The notes under the pieces: generated by a model
Told to the model about the DNA's origin: nothing
Database searches by the model: none
The model's input: only the letters and a program-made list of their open reading frames with translations
NCBI GenBank assembly: GCA_035771165.1
Contig: JAWNZC010000088.1
Coordinates: 511,501-575,500, forward strand
DNA: 64,000 bases
Origin: Paragorgia papillata
Lineage: Eukaryota > Cnidaria > Anthozoa > Scleralcyonacea > Coralliidae
Direction: 5' to 3'
In this document: piece after piece, positions 21,434-31,832 of the stretch
Layout of the letters: every line of letters begins with the position of its first letter
Numbering within the stretch: position 1 is the stretch's first letter
Made by a program: the position numbers and the translations under genes

Positions 21434-22683
21434 AATGGCAAATGCAGTGGAATGGGACAGAAAAGAAAATTTAAATAAACGTCCCATGGAAAAAGTGAAC
21501 ACCCATTTGGAGAGTCTCGTGAAAACAATCTGCAGCTGTAGGATTTCCTTCAACGTCTGGGAAAAAATGGATGCCGATGGCAAAGGCAGTGGGCTCTATG
21601 ATTTCACTAGTTTAATGGGGTCCGATAAAAAGCTACTTATTCAAAAGTTGCCGATGAAGCTACCTGGTGTCATTAATGCTGGCACCAGTGACATAATTGT
21701 CAAACTCTGGCAGGTACCGGTACTGTATATATTGCATGATTAAATACACAGCTTGTCATTGAAAAATTTTAAAAGGTATGCTAATTGTTGCTGGTCCTAA
21801 ATTTCTCTAGGAGTTCAATGTTCTGTACAATTTAATGGGAACACAGAATCCAAATGAGGAACAGATTTCACAATACTTCACCAAGGTATGTTTTGGTCAG
21901 AAAAATAGGGAATATTATACAATTATACATAATTAAATCAACTTGATGAAATGAGTGTTTTGAAATTCACTATTAAAGTCCCATTCCCTCACCTTCTTCG
22001 AACTTAATTTACCAAGTAGCTCAATTGGTGCATATATTTTAATGAATTTTATGATTTTCACTTTTTAGTCTGTCAGCTGGATTAAACTCTTTACATCCCT
22101 CGGTGGAAAGAGCTTGCGGTACGAGAAAGCTAGGATAACGCCATATATGCATGCCATGGTTTACCATGTACCAAGATTTATGCAGATGCATAATGGAATA
22201 AAAAAGTTTACAGGACAAGGTATAGAAGTATGATTTCAAAGATATACATGTATAATCTAAATTTGCATGCTCATTAGTTTGTTTGTTTATCTTGGTGTAC
22301 TGTAGGTGTGGAGAAACTAAGTGACGATTGCAGGAGGATTCACCTACAAAGGTCAAATAAATGGGATGCCCCGAAAGATGTTCTTGTTGTGGGAAAACGA
22401 GTGGGGCACTTACTGCAATTGGAAAGAGTAAGAAGAAATTATACAAAACAAAACAGTGACTACTGGAATGATGGGATTAAGGAGTCACGAGCCACGGACA
22501 TCGCATTTCTACAGTAATAACAGAAGAAGCCCATGATATTGATGTAGACAGCTTTACAGCTGACCAAATGAAACAAAAATTGAAGGATATGGGTGTAAAG
22601 ACACGGCTTCGGTGTGTGAAGAAACTAAAGGAACTTCTCCTTACAACATTAGGAAATAAAGAAAACCAACCATCAAACATTTA
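21434..22683 (+). pseudogene. Unrecognised multi-exon gene, 3' exons with a SAP-like end
   Basis: Continues the gene that begins at 11262. Exons: about 21434-21713, 21811-21885, 22069-22219 and 22316-22683, with agreeing phases (0, 0, 1). Motifs: YDFTSLMGSDKKLL, EFNVLYNLMG, WIKLFTSLGGKS, ITPYMHAMVYHVPRFM, GVEKLSDDCRRIHLQRSN. A stop at 22515-22517 is followed in another frame by DSFTADQMKQKLKDMGV and VKKLKELLL, which resembles a SAP DNA-binding helix pair, ending at 22683. Together with the LINE insertion, this shows that the gene copy is dead. Confidence 0.68.
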
Positions 22684-23538
22684 AGCCATCTACATGTATC
22701 TGTTCTAAGGTCCAGTTCATATGGAGGCAAGTTACAGTACCAGGTCAGCTGAGTTACTCAGCATGTGACAAGTTCCTTGTTAGTATAACAAGTACTATTT
22801 TTCCCATCATACTGTTCATAGGCAGGTAACTCACTGTATAGTCAGAACTTGGGACTGGCAGCCCATAATCTCTGCAAATGTGGAATAAACATTCCCTACT
22901 GTAAAACTCATAAGTTGGGTAACTCGGCCAACCAGGTAACTCGCCTCCATATACTGTAAACAGGTCCTTAATATTTATTTTCAATTACAAAATTAGGTTG
23001 TACACAATGTAAATAAATAATATATTTAACCTTTTACAATGTTATTTACAGGTGAGTGCAGTTGAGTGTTTAACAACATAAATCAGTGATAATTGAAACA
23101 TTCAAAGCAAAATAATTTCTTTATAAATAACACTTTCAAGTTAACATTGTCAGAATAATAATTCTTGTTCTTGTTTAAAATGTGCTGACAATAAGCTAAC
23201 AGTTTATTTTTTAACTTGACCTTGAAAACATGTCGCTTGACGACAAGTATGTTTGATTGTTACAATCATTGATGTCTAATTATATCATTAAACACTGAAC
23301 ACACTCCCTACATTACAGTAAGTTGTAAATACAAATTGTATAGCTTTATTAATAAGTTGCAAATAATTAAGATATTTAGTATGATTTAAAATAAATAAGT
23401 TATTTACAGGTAGTATGGTTTAAATTACATAGTTTTAACAATAAGTGAGTGCTAAATTAAGTTATTTTCTATAATATACACGTACTGTAAGTAGAAATGT
23501 AAATAAAATATTAAGTTATTTATTTTCTATTGACAAAG
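22684..23538. other. AT-rich spacer between convergent genes
   Basis: No gene or repeat end recognised. It presumably holds the 3' untranslated ends of the genes on both sides. Confidence 0.5.
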
Positions 23539-26415
23539 TCAAAGATTTTCTGCTGTGCATGCCTTTCGAATAACAGTCAGACAGACATTTTCTATTGGAA
23601 ATCTTCGTGCTTCAACTAAGCTGCCATTTCTTTTAACAAACGTTTTTGGTGACCATGACAAAATGGGCTTTACCTTCAAAGGGAAGTCAATGGCAACCCC
23701 ATCACCATCTTGATTAAGGTGGTACCACCAGTTTCCTGGCAAAAACTTTAGTCTGGCAAGTTCGTCTTTTTCAAGTAAAAGATGGCCACGATGCCTGGAA
23801 GCAATTCCTCGACCACTTGAAACAAACCTCCAGATGTCTAGGTCCATACTTATATATACTGGAGTTGACCGTTGGCTTCTTAGGGCATTTGACACTCCAC
23901 AACATATCTTTAGGCAAGCATCTTGTAGCCTTTCATCGATTATATGTGGTCTTTCATAGGTTCTAAAATTGGACAACAATCAATTATTGTGGAAATTATT
24001 ATTGTTAAAATGATCACCAGTCATTTCTGTTAATTTACACTTGCAAAGATCCAGAATCTGAATATCTTGTCTAAGCCTATACATACCTCAATGAATCTGG
24101 AGTTAGATTTGTTGAAGGTTCCCAGCTTGAACACTCTAGAGGCCATCCTTTCCACTTTATCAAGTATTCGTAGTCCTAGAAACAAGCAAGTGAATGTGTT
24201 TAATGGACAACATCTACATTTAAAACGTGGTTAACTTGTTAACAGAAGTCATACCATGAGGCATGCCACTTAGACTTAGACAAGTCGAACAATTTGAAAG
24301 GTATATACTTACATAAGGAATTCTGCGCCTTGTTATGGTCCTTTCGACTTAAAAAAACGCACCCTTCTTCTTTGTTTTCGGTGTACTGTCGTATAACACA
24401 ACCGAAGAAAATTAATTAAGCTGAACATAATCAATCTCTTTAGCACGATTCGAAGCAGTGCTGGCCGCCATGTTGTTAAACATACACGAGGGATCTCGTT
24501 AGGCGGAATAGTGATCTTAGGGGATATAAGGGTTCTCAGGGGATTTTGAAGAAAGGCTGCTGAGCAAATAGCGCCGGCTCAAATGTCCGTAATTTCTGGC
24601 CATGGTGCACGTAGGCTATGCCAAGCTGCATTGATACGAGTAGCCCGAGCGAACGCCAATAGTATGCGTCTTGTTTAACGTAAAAAGTATGTGTATTATT
24701 AAAAAAAGGTATTGTGTTGATGTCCATGAAACTCGCAGCTTTTGATGATTTAAAGGACATGCGCCTATATACGAATATAAGCGCAGGAGTCTTTATCCGA
24801 GATGCGCTTATATGCGGCATGCATCTAATTACCGTCGTTTGCACCTAAGAAAAACACCGCCCGTCAAAACATGTTTAAAATATGTTTGAAAGTTAACCGT
24901 TTTTAAATGGACACCGTGGCGTGTGATTGGCAAGACGTGATTGGCTAAGAGCACAAACATGTGCGTATCGAAGGGAAACATAATATGTTTCCCAAGAAGA
25001 AACTGTTATTTTTGACGTTGACATTAAAACAAGTTTTGACGGGCGCGGTGTTTCCACTTTCAGACTTGATCCAAGTCTAACTTTAAAGGTGCAAGCGACT
25101 GTACCGCTTAATCTTCATTCGACGCATGTATCGACTTCGTTATCAAATGTTTGTGGGATTTTTAAACTGATTTTAAAGACCATTTAATAAAGTTTGGAAA
25201 ATGTATTTGTTCTTACTGTTTCCAAAAACCGTCAAATGAAATTTTACCGTCGTCCGACCAGAACTATATTCGTTCAGAAAATTATGTTTAGCTCAAATGA
25301 AGAGATATGTAATCTTGCCAAAAACAGTCAGCCATATTGTTCGCATACACCGGCTTTTAAAAATATGTAAACACTTTATTGACCACGCCATCGGCAATGA
25401 CTACACATATGAGTGATACTGAAAAAGCCAGTATTATGAAGTTAAGTACTATCTATAAAAGACTAGAATCGTTCGAATTTAATTCATCGTATCGTACAGA
25501 TGTTTAAATCAAAACGAAAAACAATTCCGAAATTTTCCTTGTATCTTTATTCCTTTGTTTGTGATAAAAGTAAAATCTATTGTCAAAAATGAAGATTCGC
25601 AGCATGGACTAGAAAAACAAACATGTTATGTTTTCCGCCAAAGCATTGCTAATCCGTTTTCATTCCTTTATATACAGTTGAAATTGACACCGTGAGACCA
25701 CTGAAATATTAGTTGTTCATTTGCCGCTGCGAACAATTTTTACGTACGATTGCAGACAATTTTTTTATGTTTTCCGGCAGAATTAATTTAACACGTGTCC
25801 ATTTTTGGGGAACATATAAAGATTACGTAAAAGTAAACTAATTTAACGCAAATAATAGACTTTTATATGTCACATATTAAAGAAAATGTCGTACCTTATA
25901 TAAAATAATGTAATTATTCATCTCAAATATAACATGATAAAACAAAATACAAATGTCGATAGAGTAACAAATATGCCACAATAGCAATGTCAAAAATCCG
26001 CTTTTTCTGCATTGGTTGATACTGTCAAGTACCATTATTATGTCCATGTATATATATTTATTTATATTTATGTTACTTACCGTTTGTGGGTCGCACCATT
26101 TCAATATCGGCGGCTTGCACAACTGGTTCATGTTCTATAGAAAACACAAAATATTCAGACTATAATTACACAGATAACGCAAATATATACAATTGATATG
26201 AATATGCATTTATGTAAGTAAAGTATGCTTTGTAAAGTATGCTTACCTGGTGCGTTGGCATCTGGTGCCTGATCCTCGCTAATTTCTATTTAATTTAAGG
26301 GGGGGGGGAAGGCAATAGTATTTTAGTGTCAATTTTCCTGTCCCTTCGTCTATCCTCTATATTTTTCTTTTGGCCCCTCTAACCCGTAATACATACCATT
26401 TGTTGGTGTGGACAT
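23539..26415 (-). CDS. Chromodomain protein, six exons, apparently intact
   Basis: Exons on the minus strand: 26415-26397, 26285-26247, 26134-26081, 24347-24313, 24175-24087 and 23962-23539. All junctions are GT-AG. Phases agree throughout and the coding total is 660 nt (219 residues plus stop). Exons 4-5 encode a chromodomain: VERTITRRR, then YEYLIKWKGWP and SSWEPSTNL, with the aromatic residues that bind methyl-lysine. The last exon encodes about 140 residues of unknown fold (WRFVSSGRGIASRHRGHLLL, KFLPGNWWYHLN). The long third intron contains a MITE. It may be a host gene or a transposon accessory gene; the unknown C-terminal region prevents a firmer name. Confidence 0.82.
24851..25053. mobile_element. 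Short MITE, about 203 bp
   Basis: Terminal inverted repeats AAAACACCGCCCGTCAAAAC and its partner GTTTTGACGGGCGCGGTG (two-base difference). Lies in intron 3 of the chromodomain gene. Confidence 0.75.
25054..26080. other. Rest of chromodomain intron 3
   Basis: No coding exon seen. The segment 25605-25735 (AACATGTTATGTTTTCCGCC, GAAATTGACACCGTGAGA) is a diverged relative of 28355-28470, so an older copy of that MITE is present. Confidence 0.5.
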
Positions 26416-26679
26416 CTCGAATAACAATACCGAGAGAAAGTTTGCGATTTTAAGTTTAAATGTCGACTGTTCAAAGAAAAAAACACGTCCTCAGGATCGA
26501 GCACTTGGCAGGTTTATATTCAGCTCAACCAATCACGTTTAGCCAGTCTCACGGTGATTTGTTCCACGTTCCCAATGTTGCGGCGTCATTAATTTATAAC
26601 ATTGCTTGTTTACTGTTTTAGCTATACCAGTAAACACTTTAAGAATTTATATCATTTCATTCCTAGTTTTTCTATCAAA
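26416..26679. promoter_or_regulatory. Divergent promoter region
   Basis: 264 bp between the chromodomain start (26415, minus) and the ATG of the plus-strand fragment (26680). It must hold both promoters if both genes are real. No clear TATA or binding site. Confidence 0.35.
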
Positions 26680-27047
26680 ATGAAGGTAAGGGCCGTAAGA
26701 CCGATAGTTGAATATATCATATTTACATACTATACACATACAGACATATTAAAAGATAATAAATGTTGTTTTTCTTTTAATAGTGATATAACAAGAAATC
26801 TAAGCGAGTATATAACTTTGATGTCGTTCACATTGCTGCTGCAATGTTACGAGTCGAAGGTAATCCCAATGAATCATGGAGATCGAATGATTCATTTTGG
26901 GCAAAGGTTGCTGCTACGATCAATGGTAAGGACGATATACTGGTTAGAAAGAACTTGTACATGCTCTGGCGAGAGAATCGAAAAAATTTGAGGAACCATT
27001 ATTCGTCGCAACAAGAATTAAATAGTGAAAAGAATAAACGATTCATG
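26680..27047 (+). pseudogene. Gene fragment, divergent from the chromodomain gene
   Basis: Exon 1 may be only ATG AAG (26680-26685); exon 2 is 26784-27047, ending at a good donor (ATG|GTAAGT). Exon 2 encodes basic and aromatic text: VYNFDVVHIAAAML, then SWRSNDSFWAKVAATING and LYMLWRENRKNLR. Its first codon in this frame is TGA, so the copy looks broken. Downstream exons are not found; a hAT-like MITE follows at 27195. Family not recognised. Confidence 0.5.
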
Positions 27048-27194
27048 GTAAGTTCCAATTTGATCCATCTATGGATGTGAATATATAATTATATTATAAT
27101 TATTTCTTAACCATTCAAGTACAGGCAATCGCTAATCTAACATTTTTGAATTTTGTCCCTACTTTGAGCAATTTTGTTGTTTTCACCTTGTCAT

Positions 27195-27645
27195 CACTGG
27201 CGTAGGCGACGGGGGGTGGTCGCCCCCCAATGGTCTCCAAGACCGTTCTCGTGAAAAGTTTAAATCTGTGGAGAAACTTGTAGGGGGGGGAGGGTACAGT
27301 TGCTTTAAGGCCAAGTGAGTAGACTAGTAATGTGTTATATATTTAGCAGGCATGCATATGCTATAAATTACAACTATACAAAATGCCGCCAACTTGTTTT
27401 TATATTTACAACTTGTTTATAAATAAATCTAAAGATATTCTGATGCGTATCATTCTACGTTCTGGTTTGATTTAAACAAAATTATGTAATTTATGGCTTT
27501 CAGATTACTCTTAAATGCATGCCTCAAAATGCAGGAAATAGTGTTTCAGAGACCCTAGAAATGCAAAATTTTCCGGGAGCCCGCGGACCCCCCTAGGAGA
27601 TAGAGGTTCTTGCCCCCCAAACCGAAGACCCTGGCTACGCCACTG
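27195..27645. mobile_element. hAT-like MITE
   Basis: Ends CACTGGCGTAG and CTACGCCACTG form inverted repeats of the CAGTGGCGTAGC type common in hAT elements. The interior shares AGAGACCCTAGAAATG-type text with the remnants at 540 and 56110. A clean 8-bp duplication is not visible. Confidence 0.65.
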
Positions 27646-27812
27646 AGTGAAAATTTCGTTAGAAAGAGATAATTTATGAATTGTGTTTTTTGGTAATAAA
27701 GCGTTGAGAAACATTTTAATAAAGCCGACACAGTGGCGCTTGTCTAGAGGCACTTAACTGGCTTCATTGTCAAAATTGATGTAAACAGCTTTATACTGCT
27801 GACGTAGACAAC
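27646..27812. repeat. Dispersed repeat, copy 1
   Basis: About 160 bp (GAAAGAGATAATTTATGAATT, GCGCTTGTCTAGAG, TTCATTGTCAAAATTGATG) similar in the same orientation to 41462-41612. It lies directly after the hAT-like MITE. Confidence 0.7.
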
Positions 27813-28328
27813 TCTTGACTTTAAAGGGGTACTAGCACCAAAAATCGCGTGTCGATTTTTTTACGTAAAATTAAACTTTAGCAACAATAACTAATTTGAT
27901 ATATGTATATTGAAGCGAGGGGATTGTTGCGTTAATATTAAAGCTATCCGCCGGAATATCCGCTATCCTGTATCCGCTATCCGCAGTTCGCTATCCGGAA
28001 TCCAGTATATACATTTTAAATCTTAAATTTACCGACCGATTTATAGCCAGACGTATTTCCCCGCCATTGTTTCTCCCTATTCGGATATTCGATTCCCTAT
28101 TTCGATGACTATTTGGATTCATTCATTCCTTGTTTGTTTTTTCGCTTATTTGCTTTTCGATCGTTAAATAGAGTCGCTTAAATCACTTAGCTTATAAACA
28201 GAACCATTCTCAGATAACGATTGATCGGATTGAATTCACCGATTGACCGATAGCTCTACATGTACGAACGCGAGCCATTTCTGTGACGTATTACCTTTTT
28301 ATCCTATCACACCCAGTGAACTCGACGT
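27813..28328. other. Spacer with degenerate ATCCGCTATCC repeats
   Basis: No gene. 27945-28010 has imperfect repeats of ATCCGCTATCC. Nothing else recognised. Confidence 0.5.
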
Positions 28329-28586
28329 ATTACCAAAACCGATGATGCGCGGCATGGCCCAAAATAAACATGTCATGTTTTCCGCCAAAACATTAACGAA
28401 TCCGTGTGCATTCGTTAGCCTTTGAAATTGACACCGTGAGATCACTGCAATATGATTGGTCCATTTGCTGCTTTTGAATTCTCTAGCCAAAAAGGTTTAG
28501 GGATGCAGATGGATTCGTCAATGTTTTGGACAGAAATCATGACGCGTTTTCTTGGGGCCATGCCGCGCATCATCGGTTTTGGTAAT
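28329..28586. mobile_element. Foldback MITE, 258 bp
   Basis: Arms of about 80 bp: ATTACCAAAACCGATGATGC at the left, with its inverted copy ending at 28586. Loop is about 90 bp. A diverged relative lies near 25605. Confidence 0.85.
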
Positions 28587-28598
28587 AAGTTGAAATCA

Positions 28599-29601
28599 GA
28601 TACCTATAACGCTAACGTCCAGTCATTCGTGGGGCGAAGTGAGGCAAAGTTCTAGGCCCCTGCGCGGTTTGCAGGTAGGTTTCAGTCTCCCACAAAATGT
28701 TTTTTACATGGCCACCGGTCTTGACCGGACTGCGAAGGCTCGAAAAGGTTTGAAAAATTATTTATTGATTTATTTTATCACGCTTTGCTAAACGTGCATT
28801 TTAAATTTTGATTGTTGTGCTATGCTGCCGAACTAATTGTGCAGTGATTGTTTAATTTGTTGCTATAGTAAAAGTCATTGTCTTTTCAAAACGTGCACGA
28901 AGTTTGTCAGACGTCAGTAAAGAAATTAAATCATATATTAGAGTTTCGTCACTCCGAAGAGGATACAAAAAATCAACACAAACTTAGTATAGAATATGCC
29001 GTTTAATAGTATCAGTTTCGTCAGTGTCCTTTTGTTTAAAACGTATTCCGCATTCGTACAGAAAACAACAACTAGCCATGAGTAAACGTGAAAAATAAAC
29101 AATCTAGTTGTCAGTTATTTCTTAAAATATCATGTCGTTTAACACATTCGAACAAAAAATTAAAGGAGCAGAAATAAGAAAATAACATTAGATGTATATT
29201 ATGAAATATCAAGTATCAATACGTCTTCAAAGTCGTACAAGAATAGCTTTCTCACTCTTGTTCTCACCTTTTCAGCTGGCTGTTTTCATCCTTAGCCATC
29301 AAAAGGACGTCTGTTTTCTCAGCCCATTTTCATCCCTAGCTTGAATTTACTGTATAGTTTTGGACTGCTATACAGTAAATAAAACAACAACAGCACTACA
29401 CAACAACAGGAAACCATTAAATGCACGCTTAGTCTGATAAATAATTTTTTCAAACCTTTTTTCGAGCCTTCGCAGTTCTGCTCAAGACGGGCCGCGGCCG
29501 TGTAAAAAACATTTTGTGGTAGACGGCCTACCTGCAAACCGCGCAGGGGCCTGGAACTTTTTGCCTCACTTTTGGTTTAGGTGTTAGCGTTCCAGGTATC
29601 A
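28599..29601. mobile_element. Foldback element, about 1.0 kb
   Basis: Inverted arms of about 160 bp: GATACCTATAACGCTAACG... at 28599-28765 and the partner at about 29450-29601. They share CCCCTGCGCGGTTTGCAGGT and a CGAGCCTTCGCAG block. The centre is AT-rich and non-coding. It abuts the MITE ending at 28586. Confidence 0.82.
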
Positions 29602-30700
29602 CTGGCCGTGATTTTAACTTACATCGAGTTCACTTACATCGAGTTGTTTTTACTAGAAATACATAAACGCAACAAACCCCTCACCTGCTGTAACGGTATT
29701 CCCCCCCCCCCCACCCCACCCCCTTCCCCAATGTTCAAAGAAAAATTTCCAGTTGAAAATAATTATATAACAGTTGTTGAAGAAAGAAGAGTTGATTTAA
29801 TATACTCTCGTGGTCAGGTTGTAAAACATATTTTGTTTAAAGGGGTATTTTAACAAGCTTTTAAATGGCTTCCATGTACATGTTTGATGGGAAATAAACA
29901 ACGTTTATAGCGACATGAAGCAAAATACAGATTTTGATTCGAAAATACATACTGAAAATATGAAAAACATGGCACGTCCTATAGAAAAACTCGATCTAGA
30001 CCGGCGGACATGTTGGCGAAATAAACTGTAATAACTTTAAAACCGCAATTGAAACAAAGCAAAAATATGCAGTATTAATCGGACTGTCAAGGTGAAACAA
30101 ATAGCAAATATTTATATTGACGAAAAAACATGGAAAACGTTAACGTTTGTCACGTACTCACGTTTTAAGAAAACAGCTGACATTCTCAGTGAGATTTTTT
30201 TTAGACTTGTCTTAAACCTTGCCGTTTCTCTCGCTATCATGCACTACACTTTCCCGTTGCCTTCTCTCTCTAGTGTACTTGTTTACCTTTTTTTCTGACT
30301 GCCTCAGTTTGTTCGCTTCGGTTTTCTTTGCTATTAAAGACAGTAATAACTTCCCTCCCCGCTGTTTCGTTGTCGTTGCGACAGTTTTGTATACTTTTCA
30401 TCGAGTTTCCATCAACGCTTTTCCTTCGAGTTAATAGTTCTTGTCGCTTTCCTTAAAGTTTCCTTGTTTTATTGAGCTGCATATTCTCCTTCCCGATAGA
30501 GACAAATAATAGTATTTTTGCATGTATATACTTCCATATTGTTTCCAGTGCCCTACAATCTTCACCGCGGTCATCATGGTCCGTCCACACACATTCGTTG
30601 TCCACTGCAACGACGGCTCTCTCTCAGCCTTTGATATCGTACAATTGTTATCAGAATACGAGTTCACATAGCTACCAAATATATCAGCATGCACTAGCTA
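29602..30700. other. Gene-poor spacer
   Basis: No gene recognised; a poly-C run near 29700 and short frames without supporting features. Confidence 0.45.
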
Positions 30701-30701
30701 A

Positions 30702-30805
30702 GGCATATATATATATATATATATATACAAACGAGCACGTGTGATTTTGTTCACAGAATGTCGGAAAGTGCTCAATACCATAAAGGTAGAGCGAATATAG
30801 TATAG
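30702..30805 (-). mobile_element. 3' end fragment of a Penelope-like element next to (TA)n
   Basis: TA run 30702-30726, then reverse-complement matches to the 3' end of the element at 11100-11200 (GTGCTCAATACCATA, GTTCACAGAATGTCGG). So a short piece lies here on the minus strand, again beside a TA run. Confidence 0.65.
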
Positions 30806-30886
30806 TTTAAGTGGGCTTACCTCAAAATGTTGAGTGTCGCAACTGACAGTTGCGACACTCAACATTTTGAGGTAAGCCCACTTAAA
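30806..30886. repeat. Perfect 81-bp palindrome (40-bp arms, 1-nt centre)
   Basis: Left arm 30806-30845 begins TTTAAGTGGGCTTACC; right arm 30847-30886 is its exact reverse complement; the centre is one A at 30846. It adjoins the Penelope 3' fragment, suggesting an inverted terminal duplication made during integration. Confidence 0.95.
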
Positions 30887-31832
30887 TATCCAGATCGCTC
30901 AAATTGATTCGCATTGTAACACGCGTGTGAAGAGGACTCAACGCATGTCGGGATTAGCACCCTCACCGGGCTCCAGGCCTTCAGCCCTACCCCCGGGCTG
31001 GGGGTTAATGTGTTATTACAAAAAGAGTCATTTTCATAGGTTTATTCTCGGATCGCACGTAAAAAATGGCCTAGGCTAGATCAGATTTTATGCACGTGTT
31101 TGCTTTTTTATTATTTCGGATAGAGTGGATACCATCACAATTTGTTAATTTACCGTAAAGTTCCGAAAGTAGCCGGGGAGGGCGAATTTTTTTTTTGAGC
31201 CAGGTTCATTGCGCATTCAATTGTGCGCAAGGAAATGACGTGACTTGCGCGTTCTGTGAAGACTGGTGCCTAGCAGAGTGACGCGTCTCGAAATGGCGGA
31301 ATGGCCGCCGAATGGCGGAATTGTTTCTCAGCATTCGGGTTTCTCAGTTATCTGTTTCGCTTTGACACTGAACGCTAGAAAGTAGCATTGTGTTGACAGA
31401 AAGAGACGCAAAACTGTGGAAAGCAGAGGTAAGATACCTTTTCATTGCTTTATATGAAGAAACCGCTATGACGTTTAATCTGTTTTAAATTATATTATAA
31501 ATAGTAAAATAGATGTAGTGTGATTACTGTGATAAGCTTTTATAATTGTATATTGCCTTTGATAAAAAGTATACAATGTAGTCCAATACATAAGCAAATT
31601 GTCTATCGAGCATTTGTCAAAGGACAAGAACATTGAACCAGAAAAGTTAAGAGATATAAGTAAAACAAATACAATACAGTATTTAGACACATGTCACACA
31701 TCACTACACTTCACACAAATTGGAACCCAGTCTCTGCATCACAAAATTATTGTTAGCAACCTTAAGTTTTAATATAATTAATTGACAAGGAATATGCTCA
31801 AATGTAATGTTTAAGTTACAAAGTCCTAATTG

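Noticed and set aside
21435..21583. N-terminal extension of the LINE protein on the minus strand
   Set aside because: This DNA is an exon of the plus-strand gene (YDFTSLMGSDKK follows with matched splice sites); the LINE starts at about 21433.
27511..27753. Minus-strand 80-residue frame
   Set aside because: Lies in hAT-like MITE and dispersed repeat; the same text occurs in non-coding copies.
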